Of a stretch of DNA of 50,226 bases, positions 1-12,116 are shown in pieces (the stretch's first letter is position 1; each line of letters begins with the position of its first letter). The stretch covers positions 164,764 to 214,989 of the forward strand of contig NW_004443623.1 of NCBI RefSeq assembly GCF_000330505.1, read 5' to 3'. The notes under the pieces were generated by a model. It searched no databases, had not been told where the DNA came from, and saw nothing but the letters and a program-made list of their open reading frames with translations. This DNA comes from Entamoeba invadens IP1 (taxonomy: Eukaryota; Evosea; Mastigamoebida; Endamoebidae). A program made the translations under genes and the position numbers.

Positions 1-448
1 AATCTCTGATATTTTTACTATACATTACTATATTATAGAATTTGTCTTGTGAAAATTTGAACTATTTTTATAAATTGGGTTTTGATAAACTACTACAAGT
101 TAGAAAATATAGTTTAAATCATTAAACTATATATATAGTTTATATAATAGTATATTTATTTTTTGAATAAACACAAATTTGAAATACTGTTATAATACAC
201 TGAAAGTACGTAAAAATCAGGGCCATTTTTGTTCTTTGATAGTTCATTTTGAATCAAACTCGAATCATTTTTTATTTTTGAATAAAAAACACTAAAAAGA
301 AATAAAAAGAAATAAAAAGAAACTATAATAACCCGACTTTTTTATTTTTTCCGTGTTCTGAAAGTAAAAAACACAATAATTTGGGTAAAAGAAGAAAAAG
401 GAAAATGGGTGCGGGGTTTTCTCCAGGTGTGGGTTTCTCGCCTCACTT
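1..448. mobile_element. Mariner-like element end, cut by window start
   Basis: This is the terminal ~448 bases of a DNA transposon whose other end lies outside the window. The terminus faces right: read on the minus strand it begins AAGTGAGGCGAGAAACCCAC and is preceded by a TA (449-450), the target duplication expected for Tc1/mariner/pogo elements. The whole segment matches, inverted, the segment starting at 21570 (21570-21649 joined to 24100-24447). A tandem AAATAAAAAG repeat (about 3 units, 293-322) is present here and not in the other copy. No coding capacity is visible in this piece. The terminus is related to that of the element at 2663-5942, so both probably belong to one family. Confidence 0.75.
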
Positions 449-778
449 TAATTAATAATAGAAAAACATTAAAAAACAGTTTTATTAAATATAAATTAAA
501 CTATTAAATTATCTATTGAAGGTTTATTTCAAAGAGAAAAAATACACAAAAAACACAATAATTAATATTGTTGATATAAATAATAAAAACATTTAAACTT
601 TTTTATTATAACTAATAATAATAAAGGAATTTAAAAATTAAACAAATCAATCAATATAAATGATATAACAAGTTAATAATTATAAATAAAAAATAAAACT
701 CTAAAAATTTTAGTTTTATTAAAATATTTTAAATAATAAGTAATGTTATTTTATCTTTAAAATTTAAAAAACACAATC

Positions 779-895
779 ATGAGTTGCAAGCCTGTAGATT
801 ATAGTGGTATGGGACCATCAATACCAAAAATCTCTTTAAAGCATAAGAAAGAAGATGATAAAAAAGACGAGGAACCACCAACGACTTTAAATTAA
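779..895 (+). CDS. Possible small ORF, 38 aa, unknown
   Basis: An ATG-initiated frame of 38 codons begins MSCKPVDYSG and ends in a lysine/aspartate-rich tail (KKEDDKKDEEPP) before TAA. It lies about 60 bases upstream of the broken hAT transposase and could be a leftover of its 5' region, an independent small gene, or chance. I do not recognise it. The rest of 451-957 is AT-rich with no other supported feature. Confidence 0.2.
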   Translation: MSCKPVDYSGMGPSIPKISLKHKKEDDKKDEEPPTTLN

Positions 896-957
896 AGAAA
901 GTACATTCAAAATGAAAACAAAAAAAGACAAAGAGAAATCAAAATAATGAAAAAAAC

Positions 958-2545
958 ATGGAGTTTACAAAAACAATAAAAGGAAATAAAGATAAAAACG
1001 GTGAAGTGTTTTATATGTGTCCATTTTGTGGGGAAGGAATGAGAAGAACTTGTCATATATCACATTTTAAAACCAAACATGAAAATCAAACAAGCAAATC
1101 TTTTTTGTCATTTGTCGAACCGGCTGCATTGGAATTCGTCAAATAGAATTTTATGCGTTATTTTAATGTTTATGTTGAACTTGAGGATAAAAAAATGTTG
1201 GAGAATAAAGAAGGGAAAATCGGCAGACCAAAGAGTTTAAAATTGTATTCAGAAAAATATACACTTGAAGATGCTAAACGGCAATTTAAACGAGGTGTCC
1301 TTCTACTTTCAATTAATCAAACGGATGTAGAAATGAATTTTGAGATGATTAATTGTAATAGTTTTAAAGAGATAAATTGTCTTGACGTTTTAGAAGTTAA
1401 ACAAAGTGATATCTCAACGACACTTGTGTGTGTTACTCAACGTCCAGGAAGTTGGTTAAAATTGAACCAAATTGTCGAATTTTTCGAACATATTGATTAC
1501 AACGACGATAATTTGATAAACAAAATTCAAGATTTTGTTGAGTCCCAAATTGAACGAGTAATCAAAAAACGTTTACAACTCAAAGAGAGGGGTATAATTA
1601 TATTATATTTAATCGCTCAAATGGAAAATATGAGTAAATATTCTGCAAGTCAATCAGATCAATTAAAAAGGATACTCGAAGGTGTCAGAACCTTTTTGCC
1701 AAACGACAAAGAATTAGTTTTGGATTATATTAAAATTGGACACACAACGATAAGTCGTAGAATACTACAAATGAGCAATGAAATGTACAAAGAAATAAGA
1801 AACAATTTTCGAGAGTGTGTGTTTTTCGTTTATGATAGATTCATTAAAAAGAAATATAATGGAAATTTATGGCTTTGTCATATGTTTTGTATTTGTGGAC
1901 AAAACGATTCAAAATTCAAGAGTGTGTATAAAGAAGATGACACCTGACCAGTATGTGGGAGCAGGAGATGCAAAAACGGTATCAATTTGGGCAACAAACA
2001 TCATTGAAACACTTGGGGGACATCGACAAATGTTCTTGTATTTGTAGTGTTGGGGCAGCTGTGATGATAGGCGCCAATGGTGGTATATTATCACTTTTAA
2101 GACAAAAAAGAGGCAAGAAGAAATTGATGCTTTTTAATGAGATTGAAATGCAATGTGTTTATTGTATGCCACATCGAGCAAATGTCGCTCCTCAAGTTAT
2201 CTCCAAATCGGGGTATTCATGGCCTATTTTCGAGTTTCTTGATCGGATGACAGATACACCAACACGACAGTTATTCCATCAAATCAATATTAAGTATTCA
2301 CTCAAACTCAAAGAATTACCTCAAAAATTACTGACTCGTTGGATCTTTTATTATAGAGTGACGGATTATATTGTAAATAATTGTGATAATGTAACAGCTT
2401 TTTTATCAACCGAAGAAGTATGAGAAAGTTTAAAAGTTAAAATGGAATGTGTGCCTTTTTTAAATAAACACTTTGATTCTCATTTATTTAAGGATTTTCA
2501 GAACCTTTTTCTTGTTTATCAATCATATTCTCAGAATACACCAAA
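958..2545 (+). pseudogene. Broken BED-finger hAT-type transposase
   Basis: Three frames spanning 958-2423, continuing past a stop to about 2545, read as one decayed protein. The first (958-1146) carries a zinc finger of BED/C2H2 type, CPFCGEGMRRTCHISHFKTKH. The second (1153-1947) is a helical middle region. The third (1953-2423) carries GAAVMIGANGGILSLL and, further on, MPHRANVAPQ, which resemble the conserved DGAAVM...G and C..HR.NL blocks of the hAT/KRBA2/ZNF862-like transposase core. A C-terminal block LTRWIFYYRVTDYIV resembles the TRW segment that follows in that family. At least two frameshifts (near 1950 and near 2045) and several stops break it, so it cannot make a full transposase. 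Terminal inverted repeats for its own element were not identified. The hAT assignment rests on motif resemblance and was not searched. Confidence 0.6.
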
Positions 2546-2661
2546 TGTTGTTTTAATGAATGCCCAAATCTTAAAGTTGATTAATACCAAACAATGTTGA
2601 ATCAATCAGAAATGAATGTTTCAGTAAATGTTTAAGTCTTGAAGAAGTCACAATTCCAAAT
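2546..2661 (+). pseudogene. Fragment of BspA-like LRR gene
   Basis: The frame from 2546 reads CCFNECPNLKVD, then after a one-base shift at about 2580 reads LIPNNVESIRNECFSKCLSL followed by EEVTIPNK. This is the 23-residue LRR_5 pattern (CF..C..L..V.IP..V..I) seen in the intact gene at 12117-13694. It is only about 1.5 repeats long and is interrupted at the TA at 2661 by the insertion of the 3.3-kb transposon. On the other side (from 5943) no LRR coding continues, so the fragment was already degraded or its remainder is lost. Confidence 0.6.
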
Positions 2662-2662
2662 A

Positions 2663-5600
2663 AAGTAAGGCGAAAAAGTCACACTTGGAGAAAAAGTTGC
2701 ACCACTAATTCAAAGACTTCTTTTTTCCTTATTCCAAATTTTTATCATTTTTATTTGATTGTTTTCTTTTTTTTGAAAAAAAAATAATTCTAATGCCTTC
2801 TTTTCTTTTCTTTTTGCAAAAATGGTTGTTCCTTTTCTTGAATTATTAAAAAATGTAAATTTTTATTCGGCAATTTAAGCTTTAAATCATTTTAAATAAA
2901 CCCGAATTATTAAACTAAAAACACTAATATTTTACTATGCCATCTTTTTATGGAAAATTTCAAAATTATTATTAATAATTAATTTTTTTAAGTTTAAACT
3001 ATATTTTATTATAAAAACAATATATTATATTAATAGCATTTGTTTTTTTCTATATTTAATAAAAGACAAATTCTAAAGGTTTAGTTTCATCCTCAAAAAA
3101 GATAAAAATATGTAAATTTTCATAAAAATGTTTATGTTTGAATTTAAAAATGTACAAATGTAACTCTAATACACCACAATAAAAAACAATAAAACTTAAA
3201 TGCATGACATTATCGATACAGGTTGTGTTTATTGAATTCAAAAATTTGTAACTATATTAATCATCCATTGTTTTAAATCAAAACATTTTTGTATTTTTGT
3301 TGAAATGTTTAGAACACAAATTTACTTTTAATTCAATATATACGATATAACTTAGATATTAATAGATATTGTAAACAATTTTGCCACATTTTTTTCTTTT
3401 CTAAAATGAAATGCATTGGATATACACACAATTAAAAAACAAGATCATAATTTAAAAAATCAACAAAAAATTGTAATTAAACAATGTTGATTATAAATTA
3501 TTGTATTATAATTATATAATATTATATCTATATTATTAAACAATTTATTTAATAATAAAAAACGATTGATGAATTTTAAGAAAAAAATCGAAAAAAAAAC
3601 AGTTCATTTAACTTTTATCATCATTTTATAACCATAATGACATAATTATATTGTTTAATTGAAACTTGTATTATTATTATAATACAACTGTCATATTAAA
3701 ATTACAATGAATAAAAAACATGAATGTTAATAATGAATAAATAACAGTTTATTTACTTGCTCACAACAATTACAATTACTATAATATTTATTTATATTTT
3801 AATAAAATTACCCTATTTTAATTAAACCTCTTTGTTATATAAATTATAACCATTCTAAAGAGTTTAATCTTATTTATAACACAATGAAAAAGGAATCAAA
3901 GAGGTCTAAAAAGGCGACCTCTATTTGTTATGATAACGTATTTACTGCGAAAGACTGTGAAATTGCTATGTTTTGTCGCCAACATGAGACTGAATTGCTT
4001 GCTATGAAAGATCTCAGAGAGCAGGTTATATTTCTAAAAAGTAAATTTACAATTGCTTCAATAGCAAGAATTCTCAAGAAAAATTATAATACATGCAAAG
4101 GTCTTATTAAAAAGCCGGATGAGGCAGATGTAATTTGGGGTAGACCATGTCTACTAAATATAAAACAAAAAAATGAAATTGTTGATATCATAAAAAGACA
4201 AAATACTGAAAGGCCACTTTTTTCTTCTGATGTCAATAATTTAATTGAAAAGGTATCTGGGAAGACTTTTAATAAAAAATCGACAATGGACTGGTTACGT
4301 CACAATACCATTATTAAATTCACAGTATTCAAACCAATGGAAAGAAACGTGCTGAATTGGATGCTGTGGAACTCGAAAAATACATTGATAACGCAAAAAC
4401 ATTATTAAACTCTGAACTATAGTTTGTTGGAAAAGTCTTGAAATTAGCTGGAGTTGATCCTTCTCTTCTTCTTAATGTTGATGAGAGTGGATTTATTCTA
4501 TTTGTTGATGCTCTGAAAAAGAAAGTCTATTGTGACTTGACAATTCCTCACAAGGAATTTTATTCTATTGATAGAAGTGTAAGAAGGGGTACTCTCGTTG
4601 GGGTATTTGAAGTAATAACACAAAATTGAAGCCACTATTCATAGTTTCAAGACACACAATAGATAACGAAATTCAAAAATTTATGTTATTTGACCATTTT
4701 GATATCATATATCAAAAGAACACTTTTATGAATAACACAATTATTATTTATTGGTTCAAAAAATTATTATTACCAGAATTGGAAGTACGAAGAATGAAAA
4801 TAAAAATAAAAATGAATGGGCAGTAAATGTTATGGATGGGCTTAAAGCACATCTCACAGAAGAAGTTCTTACAATCTTCAAAGAAAATAAAATAGCAGTA
4901 CTCAAACTGTGTGCACATTCTTTACATTTAACGCAACCCCTCGATGTTTTTGTTTTTGGTATACAAAAAGTTTGTTTTATATATATATATAAGAGGAATG
5001 ATTTTGTAATAATAATTGATAAAATGTATTATATATTAATCATATTTAAATTATAAATAATTCAACATTGTGGTTTTATAATAAATTGTATTATTTTAAG
5101 TAATAAATTAAATTTAAACTTTTATAAATAGTATATTATTATATTTAATAATAGAAACTAATACAGATTCCGTTTGAAGACAGGGAAGGTGAAGATGAAA
5201 TTATAATAAATAGAATTTGCCAAATCTTCACTTTCAAATCAAATTGTATCGATTTTCTCTTCGTGGGACAAAGCTACGGCGGGTGTCAACATTATTGCTT
5301 CTTTTAAGAGGTGCGGCTTTTACAACGTGCAGGTATCAAAAAACGAGAAAACTTCAATCAGAGTGAGGTTCTTTACAGAGCGATCTGTTTTACTTATGAA
5401 AGAACTCGGAAGAGTCGTAGAGGTAACAAGGAATTCTTTTCTGGGTAGAAAAAGAGTCATTCACTGCCATGATTCAGATTCGAATTCTTCAAGTGAAGAC
5501 CCAAGTTGTGAAGAAAAATCAATCGTTGTTAAACCGATCAATTTAATTCGTTTCATTTTTTTAATATGTAAAATAAAAACAATTTGTTTTTATGTTTAAT

Positions 5601-5942
5601 ATTTTAATTTAAAATATAATTGATTTATTATATTTTTTATCATTGATTTTTATTTGATTTGAAAACAAACTTTCTAAAGTTAGAATGTATTAAATCTTGT
5701 TAAAATATTCAATTAAATATTAAAAGATGACCAAAAACACTATTTATTAAATAAATTATTTGTATTTATATAATATTAAAATAGTAGTAAAACCCAATTC
5801 TCTGACCAATAATTATAATAAGAATATTCTTTTTATCGATAATTTTGAATAATACAAGGTCAAGTTTTGCCGATGCACCTATATTCAATTTAAAATCAAA
5901 AAAGAATAATAAAGAATGTGGTGCGACTTTTTCGCCTTACTT
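2663..5942 (+). mobile_element. 3.28-kb pogo/mariner-like transposon, TA-flanked
   Basis: The termini are inverted repeats: the left end (2663) and the right end read on the minus strand (from 5942) both begin AAGTAAGGCGAAAAAGTC, 18 bases identical, and both are flanked by TA (2661-2662 and 5943-5944). After the first 18 bases the left end has 18 extra bases (2681-2698) that the right end lacks; both then continue GCACCAC. The missing stretch sits between two AAAAAGT copies, so a slippage deletion is likely. Inside lies a DDE transposase broken by frameshifts (3884-5599). The remaining ~1.2 kb at the left is AT-rich and non-coding. The terminus is related to the one at 448 and 21570. Confidence 0.8.
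3884..5599 (+). pseudogene. Pogo-like DDE transposase, frameshifted
   Basis: This gene would cut and paste its own element. Successive frames give an N-terminal DNA-binding part (3884-4408, 174 aa, with WGRPCLL), then LLNVDESGF (first catalytic Asp, near 4480), then VMDGLKAH (second Asp, near 4833) and HLTQPLDVFVFG (third Asp, near 4942). The last two aspartates are separated by 35 residues, a pogo/DDE_1-type DD35D. A further block SSWDKATAGVNIIASFKRCGF (about 5255-5315) matches the C-terminal region of the better-preserved transposase at 44434-45594. Three or more frameshifts (near 4410-4438, 4629 and 4760-4800) inactivate it. Between QPLD and the C-terminal block lies a ~197-base AT-rich stretch, 4970-5166, that begins GTTTGT and ends ACAG, so it may be an Entamoeba-type intron. 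Confidence 0.75.
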
Positions 5943-5944
5943 TA

Positions 5945-8900
5945 TTAAGAATAATTAATAAAAATGGAAGTATTTATTAATTATTAATTATTAATAATTT
6001 GATAACAACAGTAGGTGTATTGGGTTTTTACCGTTTATTGCTACACTCATGTTTAAGAAAACTACCTAAAATATCAAAAATGTTAACTTTTTAGTGTATA
6101 AAAATGTTACATCAAACTAAAAATTTGAAAGATAACACTATAATCAAGAGAATACCACAGTCTACACCAATTTTAGGATTTTACTTGTCACTCACACAAA
6201 CATGTACATAAGATATTATAATCATTTTTAGTAGTCTAAGGATAAACATGAATAAAAATTATAGTTGTGTATTTTTGAAAACATGTTTCAATATTGTTAA
6301 CGAAATGTTGTCAACAACAAAAATGTATTGAAGTTGGAATCAGTAATGAATTTACCCACTTTTGTTCAAATGTCAAAATGTTTTACAAAAAAACAAGTTT
6401 AAATACATAAAGTCATAATTTCGTGTTTATTAATTTCAATGTATATGTATGTAAAATATAAGCTGTTTTAAATGATATATTAATATACTATTTATTGTAC
6501 CTTATTTAAATATTACTGTCCATATATTGAAAATGTATTTATTGTTGCTTTTTTGATTTTAAACAAAGTAAAGTGTAAACTTCTATTGGTTTATGATTTG
6601 AAACAGATGGATTTATAATGTTTTGTATTGTTCAATTTGGTGTTTTTGTTGATCATCCAAATACAAAAGACGTTATTATCATGTTCTTATCGATGTCATT
6701 ATTCTTCAACTGTTTGTATTTATAATAAATTTGTTTAAATGTATTGTATTCGAGACAAATCAACAGCTTATATCGTCATTGTTTGGCAAGTTAATGACCA
6801 ATGCAACTCATTTTACAATACATTCATTTTAACAATATAATTCAGAAATAAATATAAAATCAAACAACATCTTTGTACACTAATAAGTATCAACAAAATT
6901 ATAAACATGTTGAAAGATAAATTGAAAGTTTATTATATCAGTTTTTTAACATTAATGATTTATTATTATAAGTAAAAAATGAAAATTAAAATGCATTTTT
7001 TTATTCATGTTGTAAAATGACCGTAACCTTTTATGTAGATAATGCGCATAACATCATTTTATTCAAATTATATGTTCATCATTTATAATAAATATATAAT
7101 TCAATTACTAAAATATTTTATATGATAAGATTTCAATAAGAACATTATTGTTTAATTGTTAAATCGATTGTTTTATTATAATTTAAAAATTCATCACTTC
7201 ATAGAATTGGTAACTATTCTATTATAACAAACACATATTGTACAATGAAAATCATTTGAACATGGTTATATTATTTAATTTTTGTAATTTTTTATCTTAT
7301 AGTGTGTTAATTTGATATGTAAAAATTGTTAATAACATTAAAAATGTTAAATTAAATTGTCGTTGAATAATATGCAAAATTTCACTGTGTTAATTTTGCA
7401 TATTACAAATTACAAGAATATTCAATAAATAATTATATAATGTTAATTTATTTTTTTTGTTAAATAAATTAAATTATGAGTCTGTTAATTTGACAAGAAA
7501 AATCGATAAATATTTTAAAATGTTAATTGTTTTTTTGTTAATTAATTTTATTTTTTGTGTGTTAATAACAATAGAAAAGTGTGTTAATAATATTTAAATA
7601 TTAATTTTATCTTTTAGTTAATTTAAATTCTGTTATTATTGTGCTAATAAAACATAAAAAATCGATAAATATTTACAAATTGTTAATTTATCATAAACAA
7701 TTTGATAAAATTTATTGAATTTTCTGGAATCACAATTCAATATACCTAATGTCCCGTCTATTTGCGTCTTTAAAAAAATAACTTTACCAAAAATGATTGT
7801 TTTGCCGCAAAAAACAGCCTCTTCAGTTTTTTATGAAAAGCAATTTTTTTCCGAAACACGACTAAAACAAAAAAATATATGATGGCAAAAATTACCAATT
7901 ATATTGTCTGACCTATTATATAAACTTATCAAAATAAAAATTAATGAGAAAGAAAATTTTTACTAGTAAATTTTTAACTTTCAGATATTAACAACTGATA
8001 GTTTAAACCTTTGAATTTATATAATAATAAAACAATTAAATATTGTTTAGAACATTTTAAACTAAATGACAAAAACAACCACATGTTTATTCTATACGAA
8101 CATACAAACATACAACACAAAATTGTTTTATTAATCATAAATATATTTAAAAAACGAATATTTAGACCGACTGATTTATTATTAGAAAACAAACAAAACT
8201 TTTGTTCGAAAGATTATTATAAAACAATAAAATATCTGTTTTTTGTGAAACAATAATAATAAAGCACAAATGTATTAATTTATTTAGATAATCGGATATA
8301 GCTCTTTTTAAATTCTTTGCTAGAAAGGTTAATAACTCCTTGTATTCAAACACCAACAGAATGATACAAGCGATATACCAAATTTGTAATTTTTGTGAAA
8401 CTAGCTAAAAGACGGTAAATACGTCGATATATTCTTTGGCCGAGACAATTATGGCAATGAATAAGACACAGCAGAGTGAATAAACAAAATCAATTTGATT
8501 AAAAAGATTGGTAATTTGGTTTTATGGTATGGTTTCAAAAATTATAAATTTATAATAAATAAACCATTTTAATGTTATATCATTCAGAAAAATATATATT
8601 GAAATTGAAGTGTTTTCTTGTTTTTCATTCAAAATACCACTTGACATGTTTGCCATATTTTTCCAAGTGCCCATTCTCATTTATTATCAAACTCTTTATT
8701 TCATTGGGCAGTATTTAAATCCATTTGTTTCTTCGCTAATAATACACTCTTAATATTGTGTTGGTGTTGTATGAGAACTTTAAAACCACTGATAAAAATA
8801 TTAAAAATGGGTAAATTAGGACTACGATTAAAAAGTGGTGTTAGTATGTAAAAAAACATTATTAATACTAAGAATAATTATTAATAAAAACAATATATAT

Positions 8901-9230
8901 TATTTTTAATTTATTTTAATTGCTAAATAAACAATTTAAGTAAAAGAAAGAAATACAATTTGAAATATCAAAGCTATTCCAATTAAAAATAAATTTTACA
9001 CAAAGTTAACACTGTATAATGTAGAGTTTATTTGTAAGTCTTTTATCACACACTCACATTAAATTATTAATGTTTTTTCATTTCATTGAATACATCACAC
9101 TCTTTATCAAACTAAACTGTGTTTACTTGGTGGACTTTACGAGTTATGCTAATACTCCAAAATATTCGAGATATTTAATACCAACAACAACATGTTAATT
9201 ATTGTTACATTAGACTTTGTGAGTATCAGT
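5945..9230. other. AT-rich stretch without recognisable genes
   Basis: About 3.3 kb of AT-rich sequence. Short frames at 7974-8192 and 8011-8256 overlap each other on opposite strands, lack family motifs and have the composition of random AT-rich DNA, so I do not call them genes. I found no convincing terminal inverted repeats or RNA gene here. Confidence 0.5.
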
Positions 9231-9603
9231 ATTTAATCCCCAAAATGTTTTCAATCATTGACATTGGCGCAACACTATGTCTGAAATTTGTTTGTAGTTT
9301 ATTTTGCACACTTGAAGAAACATTCTCGAGCCTCAAAATGATTACCAAATTCATTTCAAAAAACTCTTAAAATATTTATAATATTTTGACTATCTGTAAA
9401 TCCATTCTATCATCAAAATGAAGTGCCATTTTAAATGGTAACATTGTTATTCAAATCTCTCCACACTCATTAATTGACAAATGTTGTGTGTCGGACAATT
9501 GCATTGTATCAAAAATTTCATTGATCTCAATGGAATAACTCGATAACATGGAATATCCAAATGGTGTGTTGGTGCCCACAAATTTGATGACTAACAAAAC
9601 GTC
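9231..9603 (-). pseudogene. Decayed coding region, unknown family
   Basis: Read on the minus strand from 9603, a single frame runs 124 codons with only three internal stops and clearly protein-like composition: it starts DVLLVIKFVGTNTPFGYSM, passes through SIEINEIFDTMQL, MLPFKMALHFDDRMDLQIV and ends MIENILGIKY before a stop. Absence of frameshifts across 370 bases of DNA that is otherwise strongly AT-rich argues for a former gene. The segment around ALHFDDRMDLQIVKIL faintly resembles an ankyrin-type repeat, but that is weak. Plus-strand frame 9890-10108 lies nearby and looks like a shadow. Scattered minus-strand coding-like pieces may continue to about 10130. Confidence 0.45.
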
Positions 9604-10130
9604 AACAAGTCAAAAAATACAACTTTTTGTATTGTTTCAAATCATCGTGCAATTTCAGACATAATATGTACTTGACTTTACTTGACCTGACAATTGTTAA
9701 CTTGTGTGGACGTTGTTTTGAAGTGATGATGTTGAAGACCATGTAAAAATTTTCAAATTGTGTTATGCTGTTTATGTATTTTGCTTTGTACGTCTTGTGT
9801 ACTACAACTTTTGAATATCATAATTCCATTGTTATAATGGAAACTTGTAGAAACTCTAAGATGGAGACTGAATTGATTACTTTGTTGATTTGTTTTTAGA
9901 TTTTAAATTTTGTTTCTTTTGCATCTTTGATCTCAGTGTCATTGTTTATCGCCATCTCATTCTTCGTTTGAAAGCGCAAAGAAAAATAGTACTCATTTTA
10001 ATTATTTTTATACAATTTAAGGGACTTATCATTTTGTTCCACGACTTTTTTCAAAATGTTCTTAAGGTGGTTGTGATACCAATAACATCACGTCGAAGTT
10101 GTGGTTAATACAAACTTTGTTTTTTCTTCT

Positions 10131-12116
10131 AATGATAAGACTTGTGCCATAAAACGGCAACTCGGATCAATTCAATTCCAAGTAAAAGTGATTGCTTAAC
10201 CAAATGCCCAGAATCCTCTCCAATGTTGTTAGTGAAGAACAATGATGTTTTAAGAAGTTCATATGGATCTAACTGTGTCACTTGAATTAAATTTTACTCA
10301 TATAAAAAATACTCTTAGATGCTAATTGCCAATGAAAGTCAATATGTATATTCTAACATGGTAAGCAGACGACTTTACCAAAATACACACAAAGATTTGT
10401 AAAATAAGAACATGTTGATTGTCACTTGTAGGTGTGTGGATATCATAGAATATTCTTATAAAATACAAAGAGAAATGAATACATAAACTACTTCAAACTT
10501 AACGTATCAAATGAAACCGTCAGCTATCTTAAGGTGTTTGGGAAGGTTTGTAATTATTTCGCCAATATAGACTAGTTTACAACAACTTAAATAACAGCGT
10601 TAAGGAGTTTTCCAAAAGTCTACTTTGTATTGCCAACTTTTTTATATATTAATTGGACCACTTTAAAAAACATATAAGCTCAACTTTGTTAACAAAAATG
10701 TTTTGTTTTTTGTATTGTACTACTAATAATAATAATATAAGATCTGTTGTTTGTTTCGTAATAAAACAAATTACATTTTTTTCGCAATACAAGTTTTATT
10801 CTCCCTATTAATATATCCTTGAAAGATTCATTTAAAGATTTATAATCACTCATTTGAATATACAAGTTTTTTAAAGTAATAGTTTGTTGAGGATAATTGT
10901 TCTGATGTCTCGGTATTTTGTTTTTTTTTCAAATTTAATTTAAATAACTAACTTTAATACTTAAATTGGTTTCATTGTAATTTATCAATGTAAATACATA
11001 AAGCAATTTTTGGAAACATCATTATCAATCGAGTTGCCAACAAGGTGTTCCAACACAATCAATTGTACTTGATCAAACATTAAATTTTTGTTTTTTGAGC
11101 TTAAGTTGAGTATTTTCAACAGCTTCTGCCATACCAAAAACACTTTGAGTTCACCTTATGTTCTTTGATTGATTTTTCAGTATAATTTTATATCGTATTT
11201 GTACACTCATTAATCAAATATAAAACTATCTAAAGTTTTGAAACATTTACAACATAACAACAGTCAAATTAACTTTGTTGTAGAACTCTTTAAAAGGTGA
11301 AAAAAAATCTTGCACAAAGCAACCCCCTAACTTTTTTTATTGGAAATATTTGATTGCTTAAATTGTCATTTTTATCAAATTATCTTATTAAATTCTATTT
11401 ATAGAAAACTTGGGGTACTTGTTATGGCTGTACAAACTAAAGGTTTATTTTCTTTCACTCCTATTTCAAAATAATTTTTCATATAAAAATTATACAATTA
11501 ATATTATTGATTAATTAACTATTATGTATAATTTATTGTTATTCAAATTATTAATTACTATAAATTAAGTATATGTAATAAATATGAACAATAAAATACT
11601 AAATATTAATTAAAAATTGTAATAAATATCTTTTTGTATTAATTATTCAATTATTTAATATTATAATTAAATTATTCTATTATTAATTTGTGTTTTATTT
11701 ATAGAACATTAAGGGGTCCTTGTCATTGCTGTACAAAATTCAAGCTAATTTTTTTCTTACTTGAAAAAATGAATATATTTCTACAATTAAAAATATCTCT
11801 ATTTTCATATTCTTAATTAAAAACTAATATTTTTTGACTTTATATCACTTAATTCTATTATATTAACTTGTATTATTATTATTATTTGATGACGTGGTAT
11901 ATACTCACCATTTTACACAATCTTACATTTAAGTAATCTCTCTTCCCAGGAAGTGGGTGGGGGGCTGGCTTTAGGAGCCTCCACGTATACTTTGCCAAAT
12001 TGAAGAAATTGATTAAATCAATTTCGTTAAATTATTTAATTGATTTATTCAATTATTTTTTATTTTTAATTTTTTAATAAAAATAAATATAAAAAATGAA
12101 ATATCATTAAATCATC
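10131..12116. other. Intergenic stretch with a diverged direct repeat
   Basis: No gene is supported. Two blocks of about 45 bases, near 11399-11445 and 11698-11745, share TTTATAGAA, then ACTTG/CATTA and GGGGT.CTTGT.AT.GCTGTACAAA, roughly 300 bases apart, suggesting an old duplicated repeat. A short GC-rich patch (about 11945-11992, including GGAAGTGGGTGGGGGGCTGG) stands out downstream of the LRR gene; its origin is unclear. Confidence 0.4.

Noticed and set aside
7974..8356. Three overlapping 64-81 codon frames near 8 kb
   Set aside because: Opposite-strand overlaps, composition dominated by K, N, F and I as in random AT-rich DNA, no motifs.
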